Assembly: GCA_023512475.1 (NCBI GenBank)
Contig: JAILZL010000018.1
Location: forward strand, 1 to 53,804
Source of the DNA: Syntrophobacterales bacterium
GTDB lineage: Bacteria; Desulfobacterota; Desulfobaccia; Desulfobaccales; 0-14-0-80-60-11
Length of the DNA stretch: 53,804 nt
Reading direction: 5' to 3'
Position numbers and translations under genes: made by a program. The stretch's first letter is position 1. Every line of letters begins with the position of its first letter. A model generated the notes under the pieces. It did no database searches. It was not told the origin of the DNA and saw nothing but the letters and a program-made list of their open reading frames with translations. Positions 36,184 to 44,569 of this stretch are shown piece by piece.

Positions 36184-36678
36184 TCAGGGACAGACGAACA
36201 GGGTCTGGGAGAGCGTGGCGGGCCTGGCGTTTGCGGTGATGTTGTTGGTCTGGTCAGTAATTGTAATCCCCGAGTAGGTGACCTGGGCCAGCGTCTCGGT
36301 CTGGCCGCCGGGGCAGAACGGGTCCACCTCCGGAGGGCCCTGGATGGTGAGACACTGGGAGATCTGGCCGTTCTGGCCGGAGTTGAAGGTTGCCTCGGCG
36401 CTCACTTCGCCGGTGACCTTGCGCTTGTTGGCGGCCTGAGGGCAGTTGCCGGCGTTGTTGACGCACTGGTAGGTGGCGCTGGCGGTGGCCGACACCTTAT
36501 AATCGATGTTCTGATTATTACCCAGCCCCGCCTCCTTAAAGCAGACGCGTAGGCTCCCGTCTTCCAGCAGGGTGGCGGTGACCGTTCCCACGAAATGTGG
36601 CTTTCCGGTCCAGGCGATGCCGGCGACGCCAAGGAGCGCTCCAGCCAGTACCATGATCAGGAGATACCTTGCTTTCAT
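36184..36678 (-). CDS. small secreted protein, unknown function
   Basis: The 164-aa product has a signal peptide (MKARYLLIMVLAGALLGVAGIAWTG cut to about residue 24). A mature Thr/Asn/Ser-rich domain follows with six Cys (VCFKE, YQCVNNAGNCPQ, QCLTI, PFCPGG, FVCP), probably forming disulfides in the periplasm or outside the cell. No family is recognised. The gene stands alone, with its own terminator, and diverges from fusA. ATG 36678 was chosen because the signal peptide begins there. Its lower-complexity composition suggests a fast-evolving surface protein. Confidence 0.7.
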   Translation of the reverse strand: MKARYLLIMVLAGALLGVAGIAWTGKPHFVGTVTATLLEDGSLRVCFKEAGLGNNQNIDYKVSATASATYQCVNNAGNCPQAANKRKVTGEVSAEATFNSGQNGQISQCLTIQGPPEVDPFCPGGQTETLAQVTYSGITITDQTNNITANARPATLSQTLFVCP

Positions 36679-37166
36679 GTTCCCGTCCTCCCTGATTCCA
36701 GGAACCTCCCCCCTTCCTGGGGAACGCCATCGGGCGAGGATTACGTTTCCTGGAATTGGATCCGGGAATAGACCCGGACCTCCCACGCGGCAATGCAGTA
36801 TGTCCGGTGCGTTAACCTGGACCCTGACCACCTCCGTTGCAGGGAACTCTCTGGCGAGGGGCGGCGGTGAGGAAGGGGCAGTGGGAAAAGAGTCGGAGAT
36901 CGCTTACCCCGACCGGAGCTCTCCTCCCGGGACCTGATTCCGGCGAGTAGTTCAAATATATGGTAATGATCAGGATGGTCAGGCGCAAGTTGGGAAAAAC
37001 CTTGATTTTTTCTCAGGGAAAGCTCTAAGGGAGTCCCCGGGGCAGAGGGGGGGAAGGCCCCTGTCTCCCCCGCCCGGCGGGAGGCGGGCGCGGATAAGCT
37101 TGCAAGGCGGGCCGAATTCATTTACAAAAATCCAGATCTGCTGGGAGTGAAGGGGAGAGGCCGCCC
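36679..37166. other. intergenic region between divergent genes, AT-rich near 36945-37020
   Basis: The 488-base gap separates the secreted-protein gene and fusA. It contains AT-rich patches near 36950-36965 and 36995-37012 that may hold promoters for either side. Apart from the fusA promoter listed separately, no gene or RNA was recognised. Confidence 0.4.
37100..37128 (+). promoter_or_regulatory. fusA promoter
   Basis: TTGCAA (37100-37105) and TACAAA (37123-37128) are 17 bases apart, giving a leader of about 30 bases that contains AGGGGAG before the GTG start. Confidence 0.55.
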
Positions 37167-39203
37167 GTGCCCGCCATCAAGCTGGAACAGCTCCGGAACA
37201 TCGGCATTATCGCGCATATCGATGCGGGCAAGACCACCCTCACCGAGCGCATCCTCTACTATACCGGCCGCACCCACAAGATCGGGGAGGTGCACGACGG
37301 CGCCGCCACCATGGATTGGATGCCCGAGGAGCAGGAGCGGGGCATCACCATCACCGCGGCGGTGACCACCTGCCACTGGAAGGGGGTGATGATCAATCTC
37401 ATCGACACCCCCGGGCATGTGGATTTCACCATCGAAGTGGAGCGCAGCCTCCGGGTCCTGGACGGGGCCATCGGGGTCTTCGACGCGGTGAGCGGGGTGG
37501 AGCCCCAGTCCGAGACCGTCTGGCACCAGGCCGACCGTTACCGGGTCCCCAAGCTGGCCTTCATCAACAAGATGGACCGCCCCGGAGCGGATTTCTGGAT
37601 GAGTGTGGCCAGCCTGCGGGAGAAGCTGGGGGCGCATCCCCTGCCCATCACCATCCCCTGGGGGGAGGAGGACCGCTTCCAGGGGGTCTTCCACCTCCTC
37701 ACCCTCACCGCCTGGAAATGGCAGGAAGAGACCCTGGGCGCGGTGTATGAGGAATTGCCCCTCCCCCCGGAGTTCGAGGCGGAGGTGCACCGCCGGCGGG
37801 AAGAGCTCCTGGAGGCCCTGGCGGAGGTGGACGACGCCTTCATGGAGGCCTACCTGAGCGAGACCCCGGTCACCCCGGAGGAGGTGGTGGCCGCCATCCA
37901 CCGGGCCACCATCGCCCTCAAGGGGGTGCCGGTCTATGCCGGGGCCGCCCTGCGCAACAAGGGCATCCAGCCCCTGCTGGACGGCATCAAGGACTTCCTC
38001 CCCAATCCCCTGGAGGTGCCGGCGGTGCGGGGGGAAAACCCCCTCACCGGGGAGGAGGAGATCCGCCCCACCCGCATCAGCGGCCCCCTGGCGGCCCTGG
38101 CCTTCAAGATCCAGATGTTCGGCGGCCAGCGCCTCACCTATGTGCGCCTGTATTCCGGCAGTCTGAAGCCGGGGCAGGAGGTCTATAACCCGGTGAAGCA
38201 GGTGACGGAGAAGGTGGGGCGCATCCTGCGCATGCACGCCAACAAGCGGGAGCCTCTGGAGGAGGCCCAGGCCGGGGCCATCGTGGCCCTGGTGGGGCTC
38301 AAGGCCACCACCACCGGCGACACCTTGTGCACTCCCGGCCACCCCATCATCCTGGAGCCCATCAGCTCCTATGTGCCGGTGATCTCCCTGGCCATCGAGC
38401 CGGAGACCCGGGAGGACCAGGAGCGCCTGGGCCCGGCCCTGGCCCGCCTGGCGGAGGAGGATCCCAGCCTGCGGGTGCACTTGGATGAGGATACCGGCCA
38501 GACCCTGCTCTCCGGCATGGGGGAGCTGCACCTGGAGGTGGTGCAGCACCGGCTGGAGCGGGAGTTCCACACCCGCATCCGGGCCGGACGCCCCCAGGTG
38601 GTGTACCGGGAGACCATTACCCAGGCGGTGGAGGAGACCGGCACCTTTGACCGGGAGCTGGCGGGCAGACACCACTTCGCCGCGGTGCGCCTGAGCCTTT
38701 CCCCCCGCTCCCGGGGAGCGGGCAATTCCTTCACCTCATTTCTGCCGGAGGACCATCCCGCCCAGTCCTTTGTCCCCGTGATTGAGCAGGCGGTGACCGA
38801 GGCCCTGGCGGGAGGCCCGGCCTTCGGCCACCCGGCGGAGGACATCGCGGTGGCCCTGGTGGACGCCCAGGTGCGGGAGGGGCAGACAAGCGAGATGGCC
38901 TTCCGGGTGGCGGCCATGACCGCGGTGAAGCAGGCCGTGGCCCAGGCCAAGCCGGTGCTGCTGGAGCCCATCATGAAGGTGGAGATCATCGTACCCGAGG
39001 AGTTCACCGGCGAGGTCCTGGGCGATCTCCACGCCCGCAAGGGCAAGACCGAGCAGCTCACCGCCAAGGGGCCGGTGCGCCTCATCACCGCCAAGGCCCC
39101 CCTGGCCGCCATGTTCGGCTATGCCACCGCCCTGCGCTCCCTCACCCAGGGCCGGGGCACCTTCACCCTGCAGTTCGATCACTTCGGCACCGTGGACAAA
39201 TGA
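37167..39203 (+). CDS. fusA: elongation factor G (paralogue type)
   Basis: The 678-aa GTPase has G1 AHIDAGKTT (16-24), DTPGH, NKMD and domains II-V of EF-G. EF-G moves tRNAs and mRNA through the ribosome and splits ribosomes with RRF. It is slightly shorter than usual and lies with ndk and thiL, not with rpsL/rpsG/tuf. It may therefore be the second EF-G (translocation- or recycling-specialised) that many delta-type bacteria carry. GTG 37167 is the start, preceded by AGGGGAGAGG. Confidence 0.92.
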   Translation: MPAIKLEQLRNIGIIAHIDAGKTTLTERILYYTGRTHKIGEVHDGAATMDWMPEEQERGITITAAVTTCHWKGVMINLIDTPGHVDFTIEVERSLRVLDGAIGVFDAVSGVEPQSETVWHQADRYRVPKLAFINKMDRPGADFWMSVASLREKLGAHPLPITIPWGEEDRFQGVFHLLTLTAWKWQEETLGAVYEELPLPPEFEAEVHRRREELLEALAEVDDAFMEAYLSETPVTPEEVVAAIHRATIALKGVPVYAGAALRNKGIQPLLDGIKDFLPNPLEVPAVRGENPLTGEEEIRPTRISGPLAALAFKIQMFGGQRLTYVRLYSGSLKPGQEVYNPVKQVTEKVGRILRMHANKREPLEEAQAGAIVALVGLKATTTGDTLCTPGHPIILEPISSYVPVISLAIEPETREDQERLGPALARLAEEDPSLRVHLDEDTGQTLLSGMGELHLEVVQHRLEREFHTRIRAGRPQVVYRETITQAVEETGTFDRELAGRHHFAAVRLSLSPRSRGAGNSFTSFLPEDHPAQSFVPVIEQAVTEALAGGPAFGHPAEDIAVALVDAQVREGQTSEMAFRVAAMTAVKQAVAQAKPVLLEPIMKVEIIVPEEFTGEVLGDLHARKGKTEQLTAKGPVRLITAKAPLAAMFGYATALRSLTQGRGTFTLQFDHFGTVDK

Positions 39204-39278
39204 CCCAGGCCCTCACGGCGACCGGGGGAGGGTTCCCCACCGGCGCCCCCGCCAGTGGCCTGTACGGAAGGAGACACC

Positions 39279-39698
39279 ATGGCAGTGGAGCGGACGTTGG
39301 CGATCATCAAACCGGACGCGGTGAGCCGGGGCCTCACCGGGGACATCCTGCGGCGCCTGGAAGCCGCCGGGCTTACCATCGTCGCCCTGAAGCGCCTGCG
39401 CCTCACCCGGGAGCAGGCCCGGGCCTTTTATGCCGTGCACCGGGAGCGTCCCTTCTTCGACAGCCTCACCGACTATATGAGCTCCGGGCCCATCGTCGCC
39501 CTGGTGGCCGAGGCTGAGGACGCCATCCGGCGCTGGCGGGAGCTTATGGGGAACACGGACCCCCAGGAGGCCGCCCCCGGCACCATCCGCCGGGACCTGG
39601 GGCTGGATAAGGAGAAGAACGCGGTGCACGGCTCCGACGGTCCGGAGACCGCGGCCACCGAGATCCCCTTCTTTTTCAGCGCCCTGGAACTGAACTGA
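39279..39698 (+). CDS. ndk: nucleoside diphosphate kinase
   Basis: The 139-aa protein has [12 protein letters not shown] at the start and the phospho-His motif NAVHGSD with His117. It transfers phosphate between nucleoside di- and triphosphates. ATG 39279 follows GGAAGGAG. A GTG at 39255 is in frame but lacks a site. It lies between fusA and thiL in one apparent operon. Confidence 0.95.
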   Translation: MAVERTLAIIKPDAVSRGLTGDILRRLEAAGLTIVALKRLRLTREQARAFYAVHRERPFFDSLTDYMSSGPIVALVAEAEDAIRRWRELMGNTDPQEAAPGTIRRDLGLDKEKNAVHGSDGPETAATEIPFFFSALELN

Positions 39699-40721
39699 AT
39701 GGCAGAGGCGCCCGCAGGCGAATTCGGCCTCATCGCGGCCCTGGCTGAGCTCTTCGGCCCCTCGCCCCCGGAGGTCATCCTGGGGATCGGGGATGACTGC
39801 GCCGTTCTCGACCCCGGCGGGCCGGAGTATCTCCTCTGGACGGTGGACACCCTGGTGGAGGGGGTGCACTTCGACCTGGCCTGGTCCTCCCTGCGCCAGC
39901 TGGGGCGCAAGGCGGTGGCCGTCAACGTCAGCGATCTGGCCGCCATGGGAGGCCGGCCCGCATATGCCCTCCTCTCCCTGGGCTGGCCGCCGCACCGGGA
40001 CCTGAGCCTGGCCCTGGAGGTGGGGGAGGGAGTGGCGGAGGCGGCCCGGGAGTTCCAGGTGGCCGTGATCGGCGGGGACACGGTGGCCTCCCCCCTTGGG
40101 GTCACCCTGACCCTCACCCTGCTGGGCCGGGTGCCCAAAGAAGAGCTCCTCACCCGGGCCGGCGCCCGGGTGGGGGACGGCGTCTACGTCACCGGGCCCT
40201 TGGGCGAGGCGGCCGCCGGGGTGGAGGTGCTGCGCCGCCGCCTGGCCTTGCCCCCGGAGGTGCGGGAGCCCCTAGTGCGGGCGCATCTCGATCCGGTCCC
40301 GCAGCCGGCCGCCGGGCGGCTGCTGGCCGCAAAGCGTCTGGCCAGCGCCTGCATCGACCTCTCGGATGGCGTGGCCTCGGATCTGGGGCACATCTGCCGT
40401 TTCAGCCGGGTGGGAGCGAGGGTGGAGGCCGCCCGGGTCCCGCTGACCCCGGCCCTCACCGCCGCCGCCCGGCTCCTGGGGCTGGATCCGGTGGCTGTGG
40501 CCCTCACGGGCGGCGAGGACTACCAGCTCCTCTTCACCTCGGCGGCCCCGGAGGCAACCCTTAAGAAACTCTTCCGGAGCGCAGGGCTGGCGGCGCCTAC
40601 CCGGATCGGGGAGATCATCCCCGGCGCGGAGGTGCTCCTCACCGGCCCCGCAGGGGACCGGGTAATCACCGGCCGGGGCTATGACCACTTCCGCCTTGAC
40701 CGGGAGCAAGAGCCCGGTTAA
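39699..40721 (+). CDS. thiL: thiamine-monophosphate kinase
   Basis: The 340-aa protein has the ThiL metal motif GIGDDCAVL (Asp32, Asp33), VNVSDLAAMGG, and GGDTV. It phosphorylates thiamine monophosphate to the active cofactor TPP, needed by the oxidoreductase encoded at 15111-19019. It starts on the base after the ndk stop, so translation is probably coupled. Confidence 0.93.
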   Translation: MAEAPAGEFGLIAALAELFGPSPPEVILGIGDDCAVLDPGGPEYLLWTVDTLVEGVHFDLAWSSLRQLGRKAVAVNVSDLAAMGGRPAYALLSLGWPPHRDLSLALEVGEGVAEAAREFQVAVIGGDTVASPLGVTLTLTLLGRVPKEELLTRAGARVGDGVYVTGPLGEAAAGVEVLRRRLALPPEVREPLVRAHLDPVPQPAAGRLLAAKRLASACIDLSDGVASDLGHICRFSRVGARVEAARVPLTPALTAAARLLGLDPVAVALTGGEDYQLLFTSAAPEATLKKLFRSAGLAAPTRIGEIIPGAEVLLTGPAGDRVITGRGYDHFRLDREQEPG

Positions 40722-40925
40722 AGTGAAGTGGCGGGGGAGGGGCCAGGGGACGACGCCCTGTGCCCCCTTCCCAGACTCTCCCCCCTTACCCCTTAACGAG
40801 GGTGGATAAGGAGAGGGAGAGGAGGACGGGAAAGTCAGGCTCCTGTGGCCCTCTTCCTAAAATGGGCGCGGGCCGGCCTGCGCGGCTTTTATCCCCGACG
40901 CCTGCATCCCTTTTCCAGGAAGCCT

Positions 40926-41144
40926 ATGACCGCCGTACCCGCTCCCCGGCCCCTCAAGGTCTGCGGCACTTGCCGGCATTGGACCAAGGAATACAAAGGC
41001 TTTTGCCGGCGCCTCCAGCATGGGGTCGGCAAGTTTCACCTCTGCGCCGGCTGGGAAAACGGCGCCCCCCACGCCGCGGCCGAGGCGTCCCCCATCCCGG
41101 AGGAGGCCTCCTGTATGTCCCAGCCCCACGGCGAAGTCCGCTGA
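40926..41144 (+). CDS. small Cys-rich protein
   Basis: The protein has about 72 aa, with KVCGTCRHWTKEYKGFC and FHLCAGWE: four Cys in a C-x2-C...C...C pattern that could hold zinc or iron-sulfur. The tail has one more Cys. ATG 40926 follows AGGA; a longer in-frame start (40845) adds a basic segment without clear support. The family is unknown to me. A second small Cys-rich gene lies 290 bases downstream, which hints at a related role. Confidence 0.55.
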   Translation: MTAVPAPRPLKVCGTCRHWTKEYKGFCRRLQHGVGKFHLCAGWENGAPHAAAEASPIPEEASCMSQPHGEVR

Positions 41145-41326
41145 GGCCTCCCGGCCCAGGAGCCGGGACCCTTTAGGCGCGCGGCCTCCTGCGGTTTTGG
41201 CTGCGGGTTCCCTTCTTCTGCCCTATCCGGCGGAAAATGCAGAGAAAAAAGGACGATCCCGGTCCTTCGTGCGCCCCGCCCGGAACCTGTGTCCCTGAAG
41301 GGAGAGGCTCGCCCGGAAAAAAATTT

Positions 41327-41355
41327 TTGACATCCGAGCCCTTTTGTTTTACATG
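41327..41355 (+). promoter_or_regulatory. promoter of the second small Cys-rich gene
   Basis: A perfect TTGACA (41327-41332) is followed after 17 bases by TACATG (41350-41355). The leader would be about 70-75 bases and includes an AT-rich patch, then a GC-rich part. Confidence 0.55.
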
Positions 41356-41434
41356 AGTTAGACTGATAGGGGAATTCTGTTAAATTTCGGAAAAAAGGCG
41401 CCGGCGGGGGAGGCCGGCCGCCGGAAAGATATAC

Positions 41435-41659
41435 ATGGACTTCTCCGAACTGGGAATGATGTGTCTGAACCGTGACCTCCGGGGGGAGTGTCAGGAGTGC
41501 CTGTGGTGGGAATGGGACGCCCGCCAGGGGGGCTGCCGCAACGGCGTCAACGCCCTCTGCCCCATTTACCGGCGGCAGCTGTACTTTGCCGATTTTTACT
41601 TCTCCACCTCCCTTAGCCTGAGGGCGAAGGGCAAGCTGCCCTCCGGAGGCTCCGGCTGA
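41435..41659 (+). CDS. small Cys-rich protein
   Basis: This 74-aa protein has five Cys: MMCLNRDLRGECQECLWWEW, GGCRNG and ALCPIYRR. The aromatic-rich CLWWEW and the Cys spacing suggest a small metal-binding or redox protein. No family is recognised. It has its own promoter with a perfect -35 box. Its 3' end overlaps the convergent nfi gene by 47 bases. Confidence 0.6.
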   Translation: MDFSELGMMCLNRDLRGECQECLWWEWDARQGGCRNGVNALCPIYRRQLYFADFYFSTSLSLRAKGKLPSGGSG

Positions 41660-42326
41660 GGCGATCGGCGGCCCGCAGAGGCTCAGGGATCCGATAGCGC
41701 CTAACGCAGCCCAACACGATCTTACGGCAGTCCTTAAGGGAGACGAGGTGGCCGGGCGAGACATACAGGGGGCGGCGGGAGCGTTGGGTGCGGACAATCA
41801 GGCCCACAATGTCACCCTTCAGATATAGGGGCCGCCACGATCCGGCCGCGGCGTCCGGCTCCTCCCCTTCCCCCACCAGCCGGCTTTTGGCCACCCCGAT
41901 CACCGGCAGATCCAGGAGCACGCCCAGGTGTGACGCCAGCCCCAGACCCCGGGGGTGGGCGATGCCCTGACCGTCGGCCAACACCAGGTCGGGCCGGCGG
42001 CTGAGCCCGCGCAGGGCCTGAAGAAGCGCGGGAATCTCCCGCAAGCTCAACAACCCGGGGATGTACGGAAAAGGGCAGGGCAGCGCGGCGCCGGCTTCCT
42101 CCAGGGGCTCAAGTTCGGGATAGCTGAACAGGGCCGCGGCCCCGAAGACCCGGCCCCCCTTGCCCTCGTAGGCCGCATCCACCCCCGCCACATAGCGGGG
42201 CGGCCGGTCCAGGGGCCGCAAGACCACCCGCGTCCGCCAGGTTTCCTGCAGGGCCACCGCCTCCCGGTAGGTGGCCGGCCAGGCCGCCGCCTCCGTCAGG
42301 ACGGGCCCGGGGTGGCCTTCCCTCAC
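41613..42326 (-). CDS. nfi: endonuclease V (deoxyinosine 3' endonuclease)
   Basis: The 237-aa protein has Asp50 (VAGVDAAYE), the family signature PYIPGLLSLRE (87-97, Glu97) and Asp118 (LVLADGQGIAHPRG), the three metal-binding acids of endonuclease V. The enzyme cuts one base 3' of deoxyinosine and starts repair of deaminated adenine. It starts inside the DUF169 stop codon (ATGA overlap), so the two are translated together. Its 3' end overlaps the small Cys-rich gene on the other strand. Confidence 0.93.
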   Translation of the reverse strand: MREGHPGPVLTEAAAWPATYREAVALQETWRTRVVLRPLDRPPRYVAGVDAAYEGKGGRVFGAAALFSYPELEPLEEAGAALPCPFPYIPGLLSLREIPALLQALRGLSRRPDLVLADGQGIAHPRGLGLASHLGVLLDLPVIGVAKSRLVGEGEEPDAAAGSWRPLYLKGDIVGLIVRTQRSRRPLYVSPGHLVSLKDCRKIVLGCVRRYRIPEPLRAADRLSRSLRRAACPSPSG

Positions 42327-43138
42327 TTCTCCCCCCAGACCTTGTCGCTCAGGCGGATCTTGTGGCGTACCCGCTCCCAGGTCTCTCCCGTGAGAAATGA
42401 CTCCCGCCAGTGCGTCGCCAGCCGCCGGAACAGCTCCCAGGGCACCGCGAAGCTCAGTTCATCCGGGGCGTGGTATTTCCGGGCCGAAGGGTCAAAGCCC
42501 CCCAGCACCGCCTTTGGACTGCCCTCGGCCCAAAATTTCCGGGGCCAGGTCACCACCTGGGAGCAGTCCGCCCCGAAGGGCGCCTGCACCACCTGGAAAT
42601 CACCGGTGACAAAGGCGGCCAGCATGAAAAGCCCGGTGAGCACCTCCGGACGGGCGAAGAAGATCACCACCTCCGGCTCCTCGTCGGGCCCGAAGCGGCT
42701 CAGGGGCTGAAAGACGGCATAACGGCCGGTGGCCGCCGGGGGGTCAATGGTCTCAAAGAAGCGGCGGCAGACCTCCGGGCTGGGGAGATAGCGCTCCCCC
42801 GGCAGCACCCCGGGAATGCCGGTGGAGACGTAGCGGGCGATGATCTCCAGTTGCGGCTTGAGGAAGCCCAGATAAAAGGCGCCCCCCAGACAGCCGAAGT
42901 GCTCCCGGTCGAACCAGGCCGCCCGCCCCTGACGCCGGGCCCGCCAGACATGCCCCATGACGCAGGAAAACCCGGCGAAGAGCTGCCCGAAGTCCACCTC
43001 CCCCCGGGCCTCCTCGGCGGCGGACGGCAGCCGGGCCGGCCGCGGGGAGTTCCCCTCCTGCGGCGGGCGCTCGGTGTAGAAAAATCCCAGGGGTTCCTCC
43101 CGGTAACCCAGGGCCGCCAACAGACCGGCAATCTCCAT
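42323..43138 (-). CDS. DUF169 protein
   Basis: The 271-aa protein matches the DUF169 family (EPLGFFYTERPP near the start; FFARPEVLTGLFMLAA; Cys in FSCVMGHV, HFGCLGGA and GADCSQVV). Conserved Cys and its common presence in anaerobes suggest metal or redox chemistry, but no function is known. ATG 43138 has GGGGGAG just upstream; 43150 is also in frame. It is coupled to nfi by an ATGA overlap. Confidence 0.75.
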   Translation of the reverse strand: MEIAGLLAALGYREEPLGFFYTERPPQEGNSPRPARLPSAAEEARGEVDFGQLFAGFSCVMGHVWRARRQGRAAWFDREHFGCLGGAFYLGFLKPQLEIIARYVSTGIPGVLPGERYLPSPEVCRRFFETIDPPAATGRYAVFQPLSRFGPDEEPEVVIFFARPEVLTGLFMLAAFVTGDFQVVQAPFGADCSQVVTWPRKFWAEGSPKAVLGGFDPSARKYHAPDELSFAVPWELFRRLATHWRESFLTGETWERVRHKIRLSDKVWGEK

Positions 43139-43260
43139 CGCTCCCCCCATATGGTGAATTGCGGGTAAGAAAGGCCAGGGAGGAGTGGCTTCCGGCCCCC
43201 CCTCCCCGGCCCCCTCCCTGTTTCAGCCGGGTGGGGCCTGGGCCCCGATTTCCCCGATCC

Positions 43261-44460
43261 TCATCCGGCGGCCTCTCCGGGTCGCCGCACCAGCTCCGCG
43301 GCATACCAGACGGCCCCGTCCCGGAGGTGCACCTCTTCGCCCCGCCGCTCCAGAATCCAGCCGCTCTCCCCTTTGCCCCCGAAGGGAAGGCGCAAGGGGG
43401 TGAAGAGAAAATCCGGATTGTCAAAGACCATGCCGAATCGCTCCGTCAGGCGTTCCCGGGCCCCGGGGGGCGGGGTGCCGAAGAAGACCACCAGCATGGG
43501 GTAGCGGCTTGTGAGCACCCGGGCCACCGCCTCCTCGTCGTCGGCCACCGGGGTCAAGGCCAGAAACGGCCCGAAGAGTTCCGTCTCCGGCGGCTCCGGG
43601 GTTTCCACGAGATACGGCCCCTGCCAGACACCGTCCTGGCGGGGGGGCAGAAGAAACACCGGCCGGACGAGGGCTTCCAGGGCCCGGGCCAGGAGCACCC
43701 GGGTGCGCTCCACCCTCAGGGGCCCGATCCAGGTCTCCGGGTCCTGGGGTTCCCCCACCTTGATGGCGGCCATTTCCCTCAGCACCGCCTCTTTCACCTG
43801 GGGATAGATCTCCCGGTGAATATAGGCCCGCTTCAGACAGGTGCAGTACTGGCCGGCGTTGAGGAAGGCCCGGCGCACCAGAAACCGGGCCGCCCTCTTA
43901 ACCGGCGCATCCCGAAACAGGAGGGCCGGCGGCAGCCCGCTGGGGCCGGCAAAGAAGATTTTGTCGAAGGCGGCGATTTTTTGGGCATAAATGGCCCCCA
44001 CCTCCCCGCCGCCGGAGATGAAGAGCACCCGCACCCGGGGGTCGGCCACGGCCTGGGCGCCGAAGCGGCGGTTATCCATTCCCACCACCGCCTCCATCTC
44101 CGGGAAGGGGGCGGCCACCTCCGCCAGGAGACGGGCCACGGTGGGAGTCTGGGAGGAGCAGGAGAAGCGGAAGCGGTTGCCCCCCAGCAGGGCCGCGCCC
44201 CCCACCCGGGCCAGCATCACCGGGGCCGCGTCATAGGGGAAGATGGCGGCCACCACCCCATAGGGCAAGGCCCCGGCCACGAAATGCGCCTCCTCCCCCA
44301 TGGTACGCAGGTGAGCCGCCGCCAGCTCCACTTCCAGGCGGCCCAGCCAGTGGGGGGTTCCCACATCCTGACCGGCTGCCTCGGCCAGCTCCTCCCGGCG
44401 CGCCTCCAGACGCTCCCCGAGGCGGGCCAACACTTCCAATCTACGGGCTATTTCTGTCAT
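43261..44460 (-). CDS. short aldehyde dehydrogenase-family protein
   Basis: The 399-aa protein has the ALDH fold. The catalytic Cys is in FLNAGQYCTCLKRAYIH, the Rossmann part has GVVAAIFPYDAAPVML and LFISGGGEVGAIYA, and the end has LPFGGKGESGW, typical of ALDH C-termini. Usual ALDHs are 450-500 aa; the N-terminal segment is trimmed here, and the Glu general base (normally in ELGGK) is not seen, with FAGPSGLPP in its place. It may be a CoA-acylating or altered enzyme. The substrate is unknown. Confidence 0.75.
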   Translation of the reverse strand: MTEIARRLEVLARLGERLEARREELAEAAGQDVGTPHWLGRLEVELAAAHLRTMGEEAHFVAGALPYGVVAAIFPYDAAPVMLARVGGAALLGGNRFRFSCSSQTPTVARLLAEVAAPFPEMEAVVGMDNRRFGAQAVADPRVRVLFISGGGEVGAIYAQKIAAFDKIFFAGPSGLPPALLFRDAPVKRAARFLVRRAFLNAGQYCTCLKRAYIHREIYPQVKEAVLREMAAIKVGEPQDPETWIGPLRVERTRVLLARALEALVRPVFLLPPRQDGVWQGPYLVETPEPPETELFGPFLALTPVADDEEAVARVLTSRYPMLVVFFGTPPPGARERLTERFGMVFDNPDFLFTPLRLPFGGKGESGWILERRGEEVHLRDGAVWYAAELVRRPGEAAG

Positions 44461-44569
44461 TGACCGAGATATGGACGCCTCTGAGGCGGGTCGGGGCCGA
44501 ATCCGGCCCTGCCCTCCTCCCCTGTGGCCCTTCTTGCCGGATCACCGTCATGTGGCCCGGCGCCAGGTC

